64,000 bases of DNA from NCBI RefSeq assembly GCF_009729855.1, contig NZ_WODA01000026.1:83243-147242 (forward strand). The letters run 5' to 3'. Below are positions 1 to 7,397 of the stretch, in pieces (position 1 is the stretch's first letter; every line of letters starts with the position of its first letter). This stretch comes from Agromyces luteolus. Its GTDB lineage: Bacteria > Actinomycetota > Actinomycetes > Actinomycetales > Microbacteriaceae. The position numbers and the translations under genes were made by a program. The notes under the pieces were generated by a model. It was not told the origin of the DNA. It saw only the letters and a list, made by a program, of their open reading frames with translations, and made no database searches.

Positions 1-1
1 G

Positions 2-1579
2 CTCGGCATCGACGTCTGGTTCGCGGCGGCGACCCGGGTGTCCACGACGCGGGGCGACGCTCACCTCGTGGTCGAGGCCGCCGACGGCATGACGATCCTC
101 GACGGCACCGTGCCGGCGCGCACGCGCGCCCGCATCCGGCTCGAGGCATCCGACGCCCCGCCGCACGTCCCGCACCTCGTCCGGCCCGAATACGCGGTCG
201 GCTGGCTCGCGGTCACCGAAGACCCCGCCGCGGCGATCGGGTTGCACGACGAGGGCCTCGATGCGGCGCTTCGCGCCGACTCGACCACCGGGGACGATGC
301 GGCAGCGCTCATCGCGCGGCGCGACCGGTCGTTCGCCGACGTGCAGGAGCACTACTACGACACCCCGCCGCGGATCGAGCGCGGATGGCGCGAGCACCTC
401 GTCGGCACCGACGGGCGCGTCCACCTCGACATGGTCAACAACGTGACGCCGCTCGGTCACGGGCACCCCGGCCTCGCCGCCGCGGTCGCGAAGCAGCTGC
501 GCACGCTCAACACCAACTCGCGCTTCAACTACGGCGCGGTCGTCGAGTTCTCCGAGCGCCTCGCGGCCCTCGCCCCCGACCCGCTCGACACCGTGTTCCT
601 CGTGAACTCGGGCTCCGAGGCGACCGACCTCGCGCTCCGCGTCGCGATGGCGGCGACGGGTCGCCGCGACGTCGTCTCGGTGCTCGAGGCCTACCACGGC
701 TGGACCTACGCGTCCGACGCCGTGAGCACCTCCACGGCCGACAACCCGAACGCGCTCGCGAGCCGCCCCGACTGGGTGCACCCCGTCGACGCGCCGAACC
801 CGTTCCGCGGCCGCCACCGCGGAACGGACGCGGTGCGCTACGGACCCGAAGCGGCTGCGCGCATCCGCGAGCTCGCGGCATCCGCTCGCCCGCCGGCCGC
901 GTTCATCGCGGAGACGTTCTACGGCAACGCCGGCGGCATCCCGCTGCCCGACGGCTACCTCGCCGAGGTGTACGGGGCCGTGCGCGAGGCCGGCGGGCTC
1001 GCGATCGCCGACGAGGTGCAGGCCGGCTACGGCCGGCTGGGCGACTGGTTCTGGGGCTTCGAGCAGCAGGGCGTCGTGCCCGACGTCATCGCGGTCGCGA
1101 AGGCCGCGGGCAACGGCTACCCGCTGGGCGCGGTCATCACCACGCGCGAGATCGCCGCGCGCTACCGCACCCAGGGGTACTTCTTCTCGTCCACGGGCGG
1201 CAGTCCCGCCTCGAGCGTCGCCGGGCTCACCGTGCTCGACGCGTTCCGCGACGAGGGGCTCCAGCGGAACGCGGCCGACACGGGCGCGTACCTGAAGTCG
1301 CGGCTCGAGGCGCTCGCGGAGCGCCATCCGCTCATCGGGGCCGTGCACGGCCTGGGGCTGTACCTCGGCGTCGAGTTCGTGCGCGACCGAGCGACCCTCG
1401 AACCCGCGACCGAGGAGACCGCGGCGATCTGCGACCGCCTGCTCGAGCTCGGCGTCATCATGCAGCCCACCGGCGACCACCAGAACGTGCTCAAGGTGAA
1501 GCCGCCGCTCGTGGTCGCGAGGGAGAGCGCCGACTTCTTCGTCGCGATGCTCGACCGGGTGCTCGCCGAGGGGTGGTGA
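2..1579 (+). CDS. Class III aminotransferase, C-terminal part of a larger protein (5' truncated by window edge)
   Basis: PLP-dependent class III aminotransferase fold. The reading frame is open from base 2, so the start lies upstream of the window. The aminotransferase region begins near codon 100 of the visible part; it has the NSGSEATDLALR cofactor-binding motif, the DEVQAGYGR motif, and the PLP lysine in AVAKAAGNGYPLG (codon 1100-1102). About 90 residues before it look like a beta-rich linker rather than aminotransferase. Actinobacteria encode roughly 1000-residue proteins fusing an aminoglycoside-phosphotransferase-like domain, a peptidase-M23-like domain and this aminotransferase; I infer this is the tail of one, but only the last domain is visible. 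Substrate unknown. Confidence 0.85.
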   Translation, partial: LGIDVWFAAATRVSTTRGDAHLVVEAADGMTILDGTVPARTRARIRLEASDAPPHVPHLVRPEYAVGWLAVTEDPAAAIGLHDEGLDAALRADSTTGDDAAALIARRDRSFADVQEHYYDTPPRIERGWREHLVGTDGRVHLDMVNNVTPLGHGHPGLAAAVAKQLRTLNTNSRFNYGAVVEFSERLAALAPDPLDTVFLVNSGSEATDLALRVAMAATGRRDVVSVLEAYHGWTYASDAVSTSTADNPNALASRPDWVHPVDAPNPFRGRHRGTDAVRYGPEAAARIRELAASARPPAAFIAETFYGNAGGIPLPDGYLAEVYGAVREAGGLAIADEVQAGYGRLGDWFWGFEQQGVVPDVIAVAKAAGNGYPLGAVITTREIAARYRTQGYFFSSTGGSPASSVAGLTVLDAFRDEGLQRNAADTGAYLKSRLEALAERHPLIGAVHGLGLYLGVEFVRDRATLEPATEETAAICDRLLELGVIMQPTGDHQNVLKVKPPLVVARESADFFVAMLDRVLAEGW

Positions 1580-1629
1580 GGCGCGCGCCGCGGCCCACCG
1601 CACCACTGCCGGAGGAGCCCGCACGGGTC

Positions 1630-1635
1630 TAGGCT
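1630..1635 (+). promoter_or_regulatory. -10 element TAGGCT for a leaderless adenylate cyclase gene
   Basis: TAGGCT lies 7 nt upstream of the GTG at 1643, so the transcription start would coincide with the start codon. No Shine-Dalgarno sequence occurs in that gap. The same arrangement recurs at many genes here. Confidence 0.45.
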
Positions 1636-1642
1636 CGCCCAC

Positions 1643-2851
1643 GTGGGCGGGTCGGTCGGTCGGTACACGCGCGACGAGGTCGTCAGGCGCTCGGGGGTCG
1701 GACCCGACTTCGTCGAACGGCTCCTGCAGCTCGGCGTCGTGGCGCCCGCCGCCGACGGCACGTTCGGTCGGGGCGACGTGCAGCGCGTGCGCCTCGTCGA
1801 CGCGTGCGACCGCGCCGGCCTCGACGCCGAGGCGATCGCCGAGGCCGTGTCGACCGGCCGGCTGTCGCTCGCGTTCATGGACGCGCCGCAGTTCCGCTGG
1901 TCGGAGTACGGATCCGAGACCTGCGGCGAGTTGGCCACCCGACTGGGGATCCCGTTCGAGGTGATCCGCGAGACGAGTGCCGCCCTCGTCAACCGTCACC
2001 TGTCGCCCGAGGATCCGGCACGGGAGGACGACGAGTCGATCTTCCGGCTGATCGGCATGGTCGCTGCGCTGGCCGACCTCGACGCGCTGGTCCGGATCGG
2101 ACGGGTCTACGTCGACGGGCTGCGGCGCGTCGCCGACGCCGAGAGCGAGCTGTTCCAGACGCACATCGTCGGCGGCCTCGTGCGGTCGGGGCTGGACTAC
2201 GGGGCGGCGCTCGATCGGGCGACCTCCCTCGGCACGGAGCTGACCCCGCTCATGGAGCAGATGGTCCTCACCCTGTACCGCCGGCAGCAGGAGCGCGGGT
2301 GGACGGAGGGCAACGTGGAGGGCATCGAGCGCGCGATCGAGGCATCCGGCGCCCGGGTCGGACCCGCACGACCCCCGGCCTTCGTCTTCATCGACCTCGC
2401 GGGCTACACGGGGATCACCGCCGCGGAGGGCGATGCGACCGGGGCTCGACTCGCCAGGGAGCTGAGCGCGATGGTCGAGCGCATCGTCGCCGACCACGCC
2501 GGGACCCCGGTGAAGTGGCTGGGCGACGGCGTCATGGTGCACTTCCGGCAGCCGGGCCGAGCGGTGCGCGCCACGCTCGAGATGGTCGATGCGGCGCCGA
2601 CGATCGGCCTGCCCGCCCACGCGGGCATCGCGGCCGGCCCCGTGGTGATGCAGGACGGCGACTACTTCGGCCGCGCGGTGAACCTCGCCTCGCGGATCTC
2701 CGGCGCGGCCTCCGCAGGACAGACCCTCGTCACGGCCGCGGTGGTGGACCTGAACGAGGACCCCGGCCTGACGTTCCGCCCGGTCGGTCCGCTCGAGCTC
2801 AAGGGCCTGGCCGAACCCGTGGAGGTCTTCGAGGCGGCCGTATCCGGGTGA
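1643..2851 (+). CDS. Class III adenylate cyclase with N-terminal HTH-like regulatory region
   Basis: Makes cAMP from ATP. 402 residues. The C-terminal catalytic domain (about 245-395) keeps both metal-binding aspartates: D251 in FIDLAGYTG and D295 in KWLGDGVMV. It also has the adenine-selecting lysine before that second motif and the DYFGRAVNLASRI segment supplying the substrate Asp, the transition-state Asn and the Arg, so it should be active. The first 70 residues (YTRDEVVRRSGV...) resemble a MerR-type winged helix, followed by a helical region like the autoinhibitory domain of Rv1264-type mycobacterial cyclases (family knowledge). No membrane segment, so cytoplasmic. GTG start chosen because a TAGGCT -10 box sits 7 nt upstream. 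Confidence 0.85.
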   Translation: MGGSVGRYTRDEVVRRSGVGPDFVERLLQLGVVAPAADGTFGRGDVQRVRLVDACDRAGLDAEAIAEAVSTGRLSLAFMDAPQFRWSEYGSETCGELATRLGIPFEVIRETSAALVNRHLSPEDPAREDDESIFRLIGMVAALADLDALVRIGRVYVDGLRRVADAESELFQTHIVGGLVRSGLDYGAALDRATSLGTELTPLMEQMVLTLYRRQQERGWTEGNVEGIERAIEASGARVGPARPPAFVFIDLAGYTGITAAEGDATGARLARELSAMVERIVADHAGTPVKWLGDGVMVHFRQPGRAVRATLEMVDAAPTIGLPAHAGIAAGPVVMQDGDYFGRAVNLASRISGAASAGQTLVTAAVVDLNEDPGLTFRPVGPLELKGLAEPVEVFEAAVSG

Positions 2852-2942
2852 GCGTCGGCCGGTCCGCCGACGCGGGCATCACGGCCGGAACGCGCCCGGC
2901 GCGCATCAGGGAGGGCATACGTCCGGCTCTCGCCGATAGCCC

Positions 2943-2971
2943 TTGACACCGTCGCGTCGGCGACGCACGCT
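2943..2971 (+). promoter_or_regulatory. Sigma70-type promoter TTGACA-N17-CACGCT
   Basis: A consensus -35 TTGACA (2943-2948) is followed after 17 nt by CACGCT (2966-2971). It is the best full promoter I can read in the window. It lies 59 nt before the carboxylate-amine ligase start, and an ATG sits 6 nt after the -10 at 2978. Confidence 0.6.
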
Positions 2972-2977
2972 GCGAGC

Positions 2978-3076
2978 ATGAGGCGCATGGAACCGCTCCG
3001 GTCGGCCTGCGCCCCGGACGGGAGCGACGATGACGACGTTCGGCATCGAGGAGGAGTTCTTCTTCCTCGACCCTGA
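2978..3076 (+). CDS. Possible leaderless 32-residue upstream ORF overlapping the carboxylate-amine ligase start
   Basis: The ATG at 2978 lies 6 nt after the -10 hexamer of the TTGACA promoter, the spacing of a leaderless start. The frame runs 32 codons (starting MRRMEPLRSACAP) and ends at 3076, about 45 nt inside the next gene in another frame. That layout would suit translational coupling or attenuation, as known for leaderless short ORFs in mycobacteria. The peptide has one cysteine, no run of a single amino acid, and resembles nothing I know. It could equally be ordinary 5' UTR. Confidence 0.3.
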   Translation: MRRMEPLRSACAPDGSDDDDVRHRGGVLLPRP

Positions 3077-4259
3077 GACGATGCTCCCCGCGGATGTCGC
3101 GGAGGAGGTCCATGCGCGGCTCGCCGACGATCCCCGCTGGGGGGAGCACGCCCACCCGGAGTTCCTCGCATCGCAGGTCGAGTACGCGTCGCCCGTGTTC
3201 GAGAGCCTCGCCGAGGCGGGCGACCGGTTGGTCGCATTCCGCCGCGAGATCGACGCCGACGCCGGTCGGCACGCGGTCTGCGTCGCGAGCGTCGGCACCT
3301 CGCCCGACGCGCCCCGGTTCCCCTCGATCACCGACATCGACCGCTACCACCGGATCGTGCGCGACATGGCCGGCATCATCGCCGACCACCAGATGAGCGG
3401 CCTGCACGTGCACGTCGGCATCCCGAGTCGCGAGCACGGCGTCGCCGCGCTCAACGCGGTGCGACCGTGGCTGCCGCTGCTCACGGCGATGACGGGCAAC
3501 TCGCCCCTCTGGCGCGGCGAGGTCACGGGCTACGAGAGCTGGCGCACGGTGCAGCTGCGCCGGTGGACGACCGCCGGGTGCCCGCCGCGTTTCGCGGACG
3601 CCGCCGACTACGACCGTCGCATCCGCGACATGCTCGGGTTCGGCGGGCTCGTCGAACTCGCGCTGATCGCCTGGAACGTCCGCCTCTCCGAACACCTCCC
3701 GACGATCGAGTTCCGGATGGCCGACGCGCAGCTCACCGCCGACGACACGCTGCTCGTCGCGGCGCTCTGCCGGGCGCTCGTCGCGCGGGCGGTCGACGAG
3801 CACGATCGCTTCGGCTCGGACCCCGCCGCCATCCGCCCGTTGCGGTCGATCGACGAACCCGATCCCGACGTGCCGTCCGAGCTCCTCAGCGCCGCGACGC
3901 TGCACGCGGCGCACGCCGGCCTCTCGGGCGGCGCGTTCGACCCGGCCAGCGGCCGGCTCGCGCCGGCGCCCGAACTCGTCCGGCGGCTCGAACGGCACGT
4001 CGCGGAGCCGCTCGAACGTGCCGGCGACCGCGAGCTCGTGCACCAGCTCGTCGGGCGACTGCTCCGCGACGGCACGGGCGCGCAGCGCCAGCTGGCCGCC
4101 TGGAACCGCGGCGGCGTCGCCGGCCTCCGCCGACTGTTCGCCGCGACGATCACGGCGCGCGCGAGCACGACGTCGGGTGCCTCCGGCGGGGCCGGCCTCG
4201 CCGGAGGGGGTGCCGGCCTCGCCGGCGGCGCCGGCCGCCGGATTCAATCGAACGGTTGA
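3030..4259 (+). CDS. Glutamate--cysteine ligase family 2 (YbdK-type carboxylate-amine ligase)
   Basis: 409 residues, close to the family norm of about 370-400. The N-terminus MTTFGIEEEFFFLD is the GCS2 signature, where the acidic cluster binds metal-ATP. The central SGLHVHVGIP and the later TIEFRMADAQ are also typical. The family joins a glutamate-like carboxylate to an amine using ATP; some members make gamma-glutamylcysteine weakly. In actinobacteria that make mycothiol the true substrate is uncertain. ATG at 3030 is preceded by GGGAG. The tail after about residue 380 is low-complexity Gly/Ala and probably not part of the fold. It is transcribed from the TTGACA promoter upstream. Confidence 0.85.
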   Translation: MTTFGIEEEFFFLDPETMLPADVAEEVHARLADDPRWGEHAHPEFLASQVEYASPVFESLAEAGDRLVAFRREIDADAGRHAVCVASVGTSPDAPRFPSITDIDRYHRIVRDMAGIIADHQMSGLHVHVGIPSREHGVAALNAVRPWLPLLTAMTGNSPLWRGEVTGYESWRTVQLRRWTTAGCPPRFADAADYDRRIRDMLGFGGLVELALIAWNVRLSEHLPTIEFRMADAQLTADDTLLVAALCRALVARAVDEHDRFGSDPAAIRPLRSIDEPDPDVPSELLSAATLHAAHAGLSGGAFDPASGRLAPAPELVRRLERHVAEPLERAGDRELVHQLVGRLLRDGTGAQRQLAAWNRGGVAGLRRLFAATITARASTTSGASGGAGLAGGGAGLAGGAGRRIQSNG

Positions 4260-4311
4260 CGCCGACGCCGACCGGCCTCCGTACGCTGGGCCGCGCGAGG
4301 AGGAGGCATCC

Positions 4312-5181
4312 GTGACATCGACCGCAGGGACCCGCGACGAGGCACGACCGACCGCCGAGCGCGGCAGGGCCGCCGACACGGTGCGCCAGGTCGTCGTGCT
4401 CGTCACGTCGCTGCTCGCGATCGCGGCGGCCTTCGTCGGATCCGGCGCCGCCGGCGGCACGCCGATCCAGGATGCCGCAGGGGGATGGCTCGACTCCGAC
4501 TCGACGCTGATCGCGCCGGCACGGCCGGCCTTCGGCATCTGGAGCGTGATCTACACCGGCATGCTCGCGTACGCGATCTTCCAGGTGCTGCCCGCCCAGC
4601 GCACGAGCGCTCGGCACCGCCGCATCGGCTACGCGGTCGCCGCGTCGCTCGTGCTGAACGCCGTGTGGATCGGCGTCGTGCAGCTCGACCTGCTGTGGGC
4701 GAGCCTGCCGGTCATCCTCGTCCTGCTGGTCGTGCTGGCATGGCTCTTCGTGCAGCTGCGACGGATGCCGCCGAGCGGCGCCGTCGACGCGGTCGTGACC
4801 GACGGCTCGATCGGGCTGTACCTCGGCTGGGTCGTCGTCGCGACGGCCGCGAACGCGACCGCGGTGCTCCAGGCCGCCGGGTTCGAGGGGTGGGGGCTCC
4901 CCGCCGAGGCGTGGGCCATCGGCGTGATCGCGGCGGCGGCCGCGGTCGGCGTCGCACTGGCCTGGTGGGGTCGCGGCCGGATCGCCCCGGCGCTGTCGCT
5001 GGCGTGGGGGCTCGCGTGGGTCGCGGTGGGACGCCTCACGGACGAGCCGGCGTCGGCGGCGACGGGCATCGCCGCCGCGATCGCCGCGGCCGTCGTCATC
5101 GTGGTCACCCTCGTCGCGCGGATCGGAGCCCTCCGCTCCACGCGCGACGACCGGCGGGTGGGGACTCCCGGGACGGGGTGA
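4312..5181 (+). CDS. TspO/MBR-like tryptophan-rich membrane protein
   Basis: 289 residues from GTG 4312, chosen for the strong GAGGAGGAGG immediately upstream; the open frame extends further back but only over the neighbouring gene. After a charged N-terminal tail of about 25 residues come about eight hydrophobic helices rich in Trp (for example PARPAFGIWSVIYTGMLAYAIF and LAWGLAWVAVGRL). TspO relatives bind porphyrins or other tetrapyrroles, but this branch is longer than the 150-residue five-helix TspO, so the role is uncertain. It follows the carboxylate-amine ligase by about 50 bp and is closed by a hairpin. Confidence 0.6.
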   Translation: MTSTAGTRDEARPTAERGRAADTVRQVVVLVTSLLAIAAAFVGSGAAGGTPIQDAAGGWLDSDSTLIAPARPAFGIWSVIYTGMLAYAIFQVLPAQRTSARHRRIGYAVAASLVLNAVWIGVVQLDLLWASLPVILVLLVVLAWLFVQLRRMPPSGAVDAVVTDGSIGLYLGWVVVATAANATAVLQAAGFEGWGLPAEAWAIGVIAAAAAVGVALAWWGRGRIAPALSLAWGLAWVAVGRLTDEPASAATGIAAAIAAAVVIVVTLVARIGALRSTRDDRRVGTPGTG

Positions 5182-5206
5182 CGCGGATGCTGCGCGGGGG
5201 CGCAGC

Positions 5207-5240
5207 ACGGGCCGGGACGTTTCGGGTCGTCCCGGCCCGT
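5207..5240. terminator. Hairpin terminator after the TspO-like gene
   Basis: Perfect 13-bp inverted repeat: ACGGGCCGGGACG (5207-5219) and CGTCCCGGCCCGT (5228-5240), with an 8-nt loop. It sits 25 nt past the stop codon. There is no long T-run, as is common in high-GC actinobacteria. Confidence 0.6.
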
Positions 5241-5260
5241 CTCTCGTGCACGATGGACGC

Positions 5261-5941
5261 ATGAGCGACGACGAACGGCCCCTCGCGATCGACGTCGGCG
5301 AGGGCATCGGCGAGGTGCCCGCGACGCTTCGGCGACCGGATGGCGCGACCGCCACGGTCGTCGTGGCGCACGGCGCGGGCGCCGGCATGGGGCATCCGTT
5401 CATCACGGGGTTCTGCCGGGCGCTCGGCGACCTCGGCGTGGCGACGCTGCGCTTCGACTTCCCCTACCGTGCGGCCGGGCGGCGTTTCCCGGACCGTCCG
5501 CCGGTCGCGATCGCCACGTGGCGGGCCGTGATGGACGCCGCCCGGGCCGAGGCGGCCGGCGGCGAACCCGTCTGGGCGTCGGGCAAGTCGTTCGGCGGGC
5601 GCATGGCGTCGATGGCCGTGGCCGAGGGCATGGATGCCGCGGGGCTCGTGTTCCTCGGGTACCCGTTGCATCCGCCGGGTCGGCCCGAGAAGTCGCGCGG
5701 CGAGCACTTCCCGCAGCTGGCCGGCGTGCCGATGCTCGTCCTGCAGGGGCGCAACGACCCGTTCGCGATCCCGAACGAGCAGCTCGACGCACTCGTGGCG
5801 CCGCTCGCCCCGTCGGCAGTGCTCGACTGGATCGAGGGCGCGAACCACTCGTTCGAGGTGAAGGGCGCGAAGCGCCCCGCCGCCGAGATCGGGGCGGGGC
5901 TCGCGCCGCGCGTCGCCGAGTTCATCGCGGAGCACGCCTGA
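5261..5941 (+). CDS. Alpha/beta-fold hydrolase (dienelactone hydrolase / Tex30-like)
   Basis: 226 residues. VVVAHGAGAGMGHPFI is the oxyanion-hole strand and turn. The nucleophile elbow is GKSFGG (residues about 107-112), the acid lies in the QGRNDPF segment, and the catalytic His in GANHSFEV near the C-terminus. This layout matches the small cytoplasmic alpha/beta hydrolases related to KANSL3/Tex30. Substrate unknown. ATG 5261 is preferred to the upstream GTG 5246 because CACGAT at 5249-5254 gives a leaderless -10 with a 6-nt gap. It stands alone between a terminator and the TM2 gene. Confidence 0.8.
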   Translation: MSDDERPLAIDVGEGIGEVPATLRRPDGATATVVVAHGAGAGMGHPFITGFCRALGDLGVATLRFDFPYRAAGRRFPDRPPVAIATWRAVMDAARAEAAGGEPVWASGKSFGGRMASMAVAEGMDAAGLVFLGYPLHPPGRPEKSRGEHFPQLAGVPMLVLQGRNDPFAIPNEQLDALVAPLAPSAVLDWIEGANHSFEVKGAKRPAAEIGAGLAPRVAEFIAEHA

Positions 5942-6017
5942 TCCCGCCGCGGGACCTAGGCCCCGCACCGGGCTCGCCGCGCCGGGCATCGTGGAGCGTG
6001 ACGAAGGGGGAATCGTC

Positions 6018-6407
6018 ATGACCGCCTACCCGCCGGGCCAGGCGCCCGGCCAGAACCCTCAGGTCGCGCGGGCCGCGCAGGACGCCACCTCCGACCGCTC
6101 GTTCGTCGCCACCTGGCTCTTCGCGTGGCTGCTCGGCGTGCTGGGCGTCGACCGCTTCTACCTCGGGAAGGTCGGCACCGGCATCCTGAAGCTGCTCACC
6201 ATCGGCGGATTCGGCATCTGGTGGCTCGTCGACCTCGTGCTGACGCTCACCAACAGCGCCAAGGACATCGGGGGCAAGCGCGTGCTCGGCACTCGGCAGG
6301 AGCAGACGATCGCGTGGATCGTGACCGCGGCCGTCGTCGTGCTCGGCTGGGTCATGAGCGCGGTGACGCAGTCGTTCGCGTTCCTGACCGACCAGCTGAT
6401 CCCCTGA
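6018..6407 (+). CDS. TM2 domain-containing membrane protein
   Basis: 129 residues. A Pro/Gly/Gln-rich cytoplasmic N-terminus of about 30 residues is followed by the TM2 domain: a first helix (ATWLFAWLLGVLGVDRFYLG, the DRFYLG turn being diagnostic) and a second helix around GFGIWWLVDLVL. A third hydrophobic segment (WIVTAAVVVLGWVMSAV) lies near the end. TM2 proteins are small membrane proteins of unknown function. ATG 6018 is preceded by AAGGGGG at 6004-6010. It converges on the SDR gene, with only 45 bp between the stops. Confidence 0.85.
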   Translation: MTAYPPGQAPGQNPQVARAAQDATSDRSFVATWLFAWLLGVLGVDRFYLGKVGTGILKLLTIGGFGIWWLVDLVLTLTNSAKDIGGKRVLGTRQEQTIAWIVTAAVVVLGWVMSAVTQSFAFLTDQLIP

Positions 6408-6452
6408 CGCCCGGAACGTCGCGCCGCCCGTCGCGCCGACGCGGTCGACGCC

Positions 6453-7208
6453 TCAGACGGCGGTGTAGCCGCCGTCGACGAGGTGGTAGCTGCCGGTGAT
6501 GAAGCCGGCCGCGTCGCTCGCGAGGAACACGACGAGCGCGGCGACCTCCTCGGGCTCGCCGAGCCGGCCGACCGGGTGCTTGCCGACGAGGAACTGCTGC
6601 GCGGCCTCGTCGAGGTTCGCGTCGATCAGCGGTGTCTTGATGAAGCCGGGTCCGACCGAGTTCACGCGCACGCCCTGGTCGGCGTACTCGATCGCCGCGT
6701 TCTTCGTGAGCCCGACCAGTCCGTGCTTGGCGCTGACGTAGGCCGACGAGCTCGCGAAGCCCACCGATCCGAGGATCGACGCGACGTTGACGATCGCGCC
6801 GCCCCCGTTGCCGGCGATCGCGGGCAGTTGCGCCCGCATGTTGTGGAAGATCGAGGTGAGGTTGACCGAGATCACGGTGTCCCAGCTGTCGACCGGGTAG
6901 TCGCCGATCAGGGCGGTGGCGCCCCCGATGCCGGCGTTGTTCACGGCGATCCTCAGCGGCGCGAGCCTGCCGGCGGCGTCGACGGACGAGGCGATCCAGT
7001 CCGGGTCGGTGACGTCGCCGACGGATGCCTCGGCGGTGCCGCCCGCGGAGCGGATCTCGTCGACCACGCCGGCCGCATGGTCGGCGTCGAGGTCGTTGAC
7101 GACCACGGCTGCGCCGTTCGCGGCGAGCAGCAGGGCGACCGACCGGCCGATGCCGCTGCCGGCTCCCGTCACGATCGCCGAACGGTCGGACACGTCGTAG
7201 GTGGCCAT
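6453..7208 (-). CDS. Short-chain dehydrogenase/reductase (SDR)
   Basis: 251 residues, classical SDR length. Rossmann motif TGAGSGIG (residues 14-21), NNAGIG, and the Ser-Tyr-Lys catalytic set in the SSAYVSAKHG stretch. The C-terminus HLVDGGYTAV is typical. An acidic residue after the second strand (VVNDLD) suggests NAD(H) over NADP(H). The substrate is probably a secondary alcohol or 3-oxo ester, but nothing nearby narrows this down. ATG 7208 is chosen because GAGGAG lies just upstream; the open frame extends a further 21 codons. Confidence 0.85.
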   Translation of the reverse strand: MATYDVSDRSAIVTGAGSGIGRSVALLLAANGAAVVVNDLDADHAAGVVDEIRSAGGTAEASVGDVTDPDWIASSVDAAGRLAPLRIAVNNAGIGGATALIGDYPVDSWDTVISVNLTSIFHNMRAQLPAIAGNGGGAIVNVASILGSVGFASSSAYVSAKHGLVGLTKNAAIEYADQGVRVNSVGPGFIKTPLIDANLDEAAQQFLVGKHPVGRLGEPEEVAALVVFLASDAAGFITGSYHLVDGGYTAV

Positions 7209-7385
7209 GGTCTGCTCCTCACGTGGGGATTCGGTTCGGTGCGACGGCCCGAGGTCCGCCGTCCACTCCACGCTAGGCAGGATGCCGCGGCATCCGCAGG
7301 GCCTTGCGTCCCGTCGTCGGAGGTGTCGTCCTTACGAACCGCTTACGTGAGGTCCGGTGCGGGTCCCGCGCCCCGAAGTCCGACG

Positions 7386-7391
7386 TACCCT
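7386..7391 (+). promoter_or_regulatory. -10 element TACCCT for a leaderless molybdoenzyme gene
   Basis: TACCCT ends 6 nt before the ATG at 7398. No ribosome-binding site intervenes. Confidence 0.4.
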
Positions 7392-7397
7392 GAGGGC

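Noticed and set aside
385..1632. 415-codon Arg-rich frame overlapping the aminotransferase
   Set aside because: Out-of-frame shadow of a conserved PLP enzyme.
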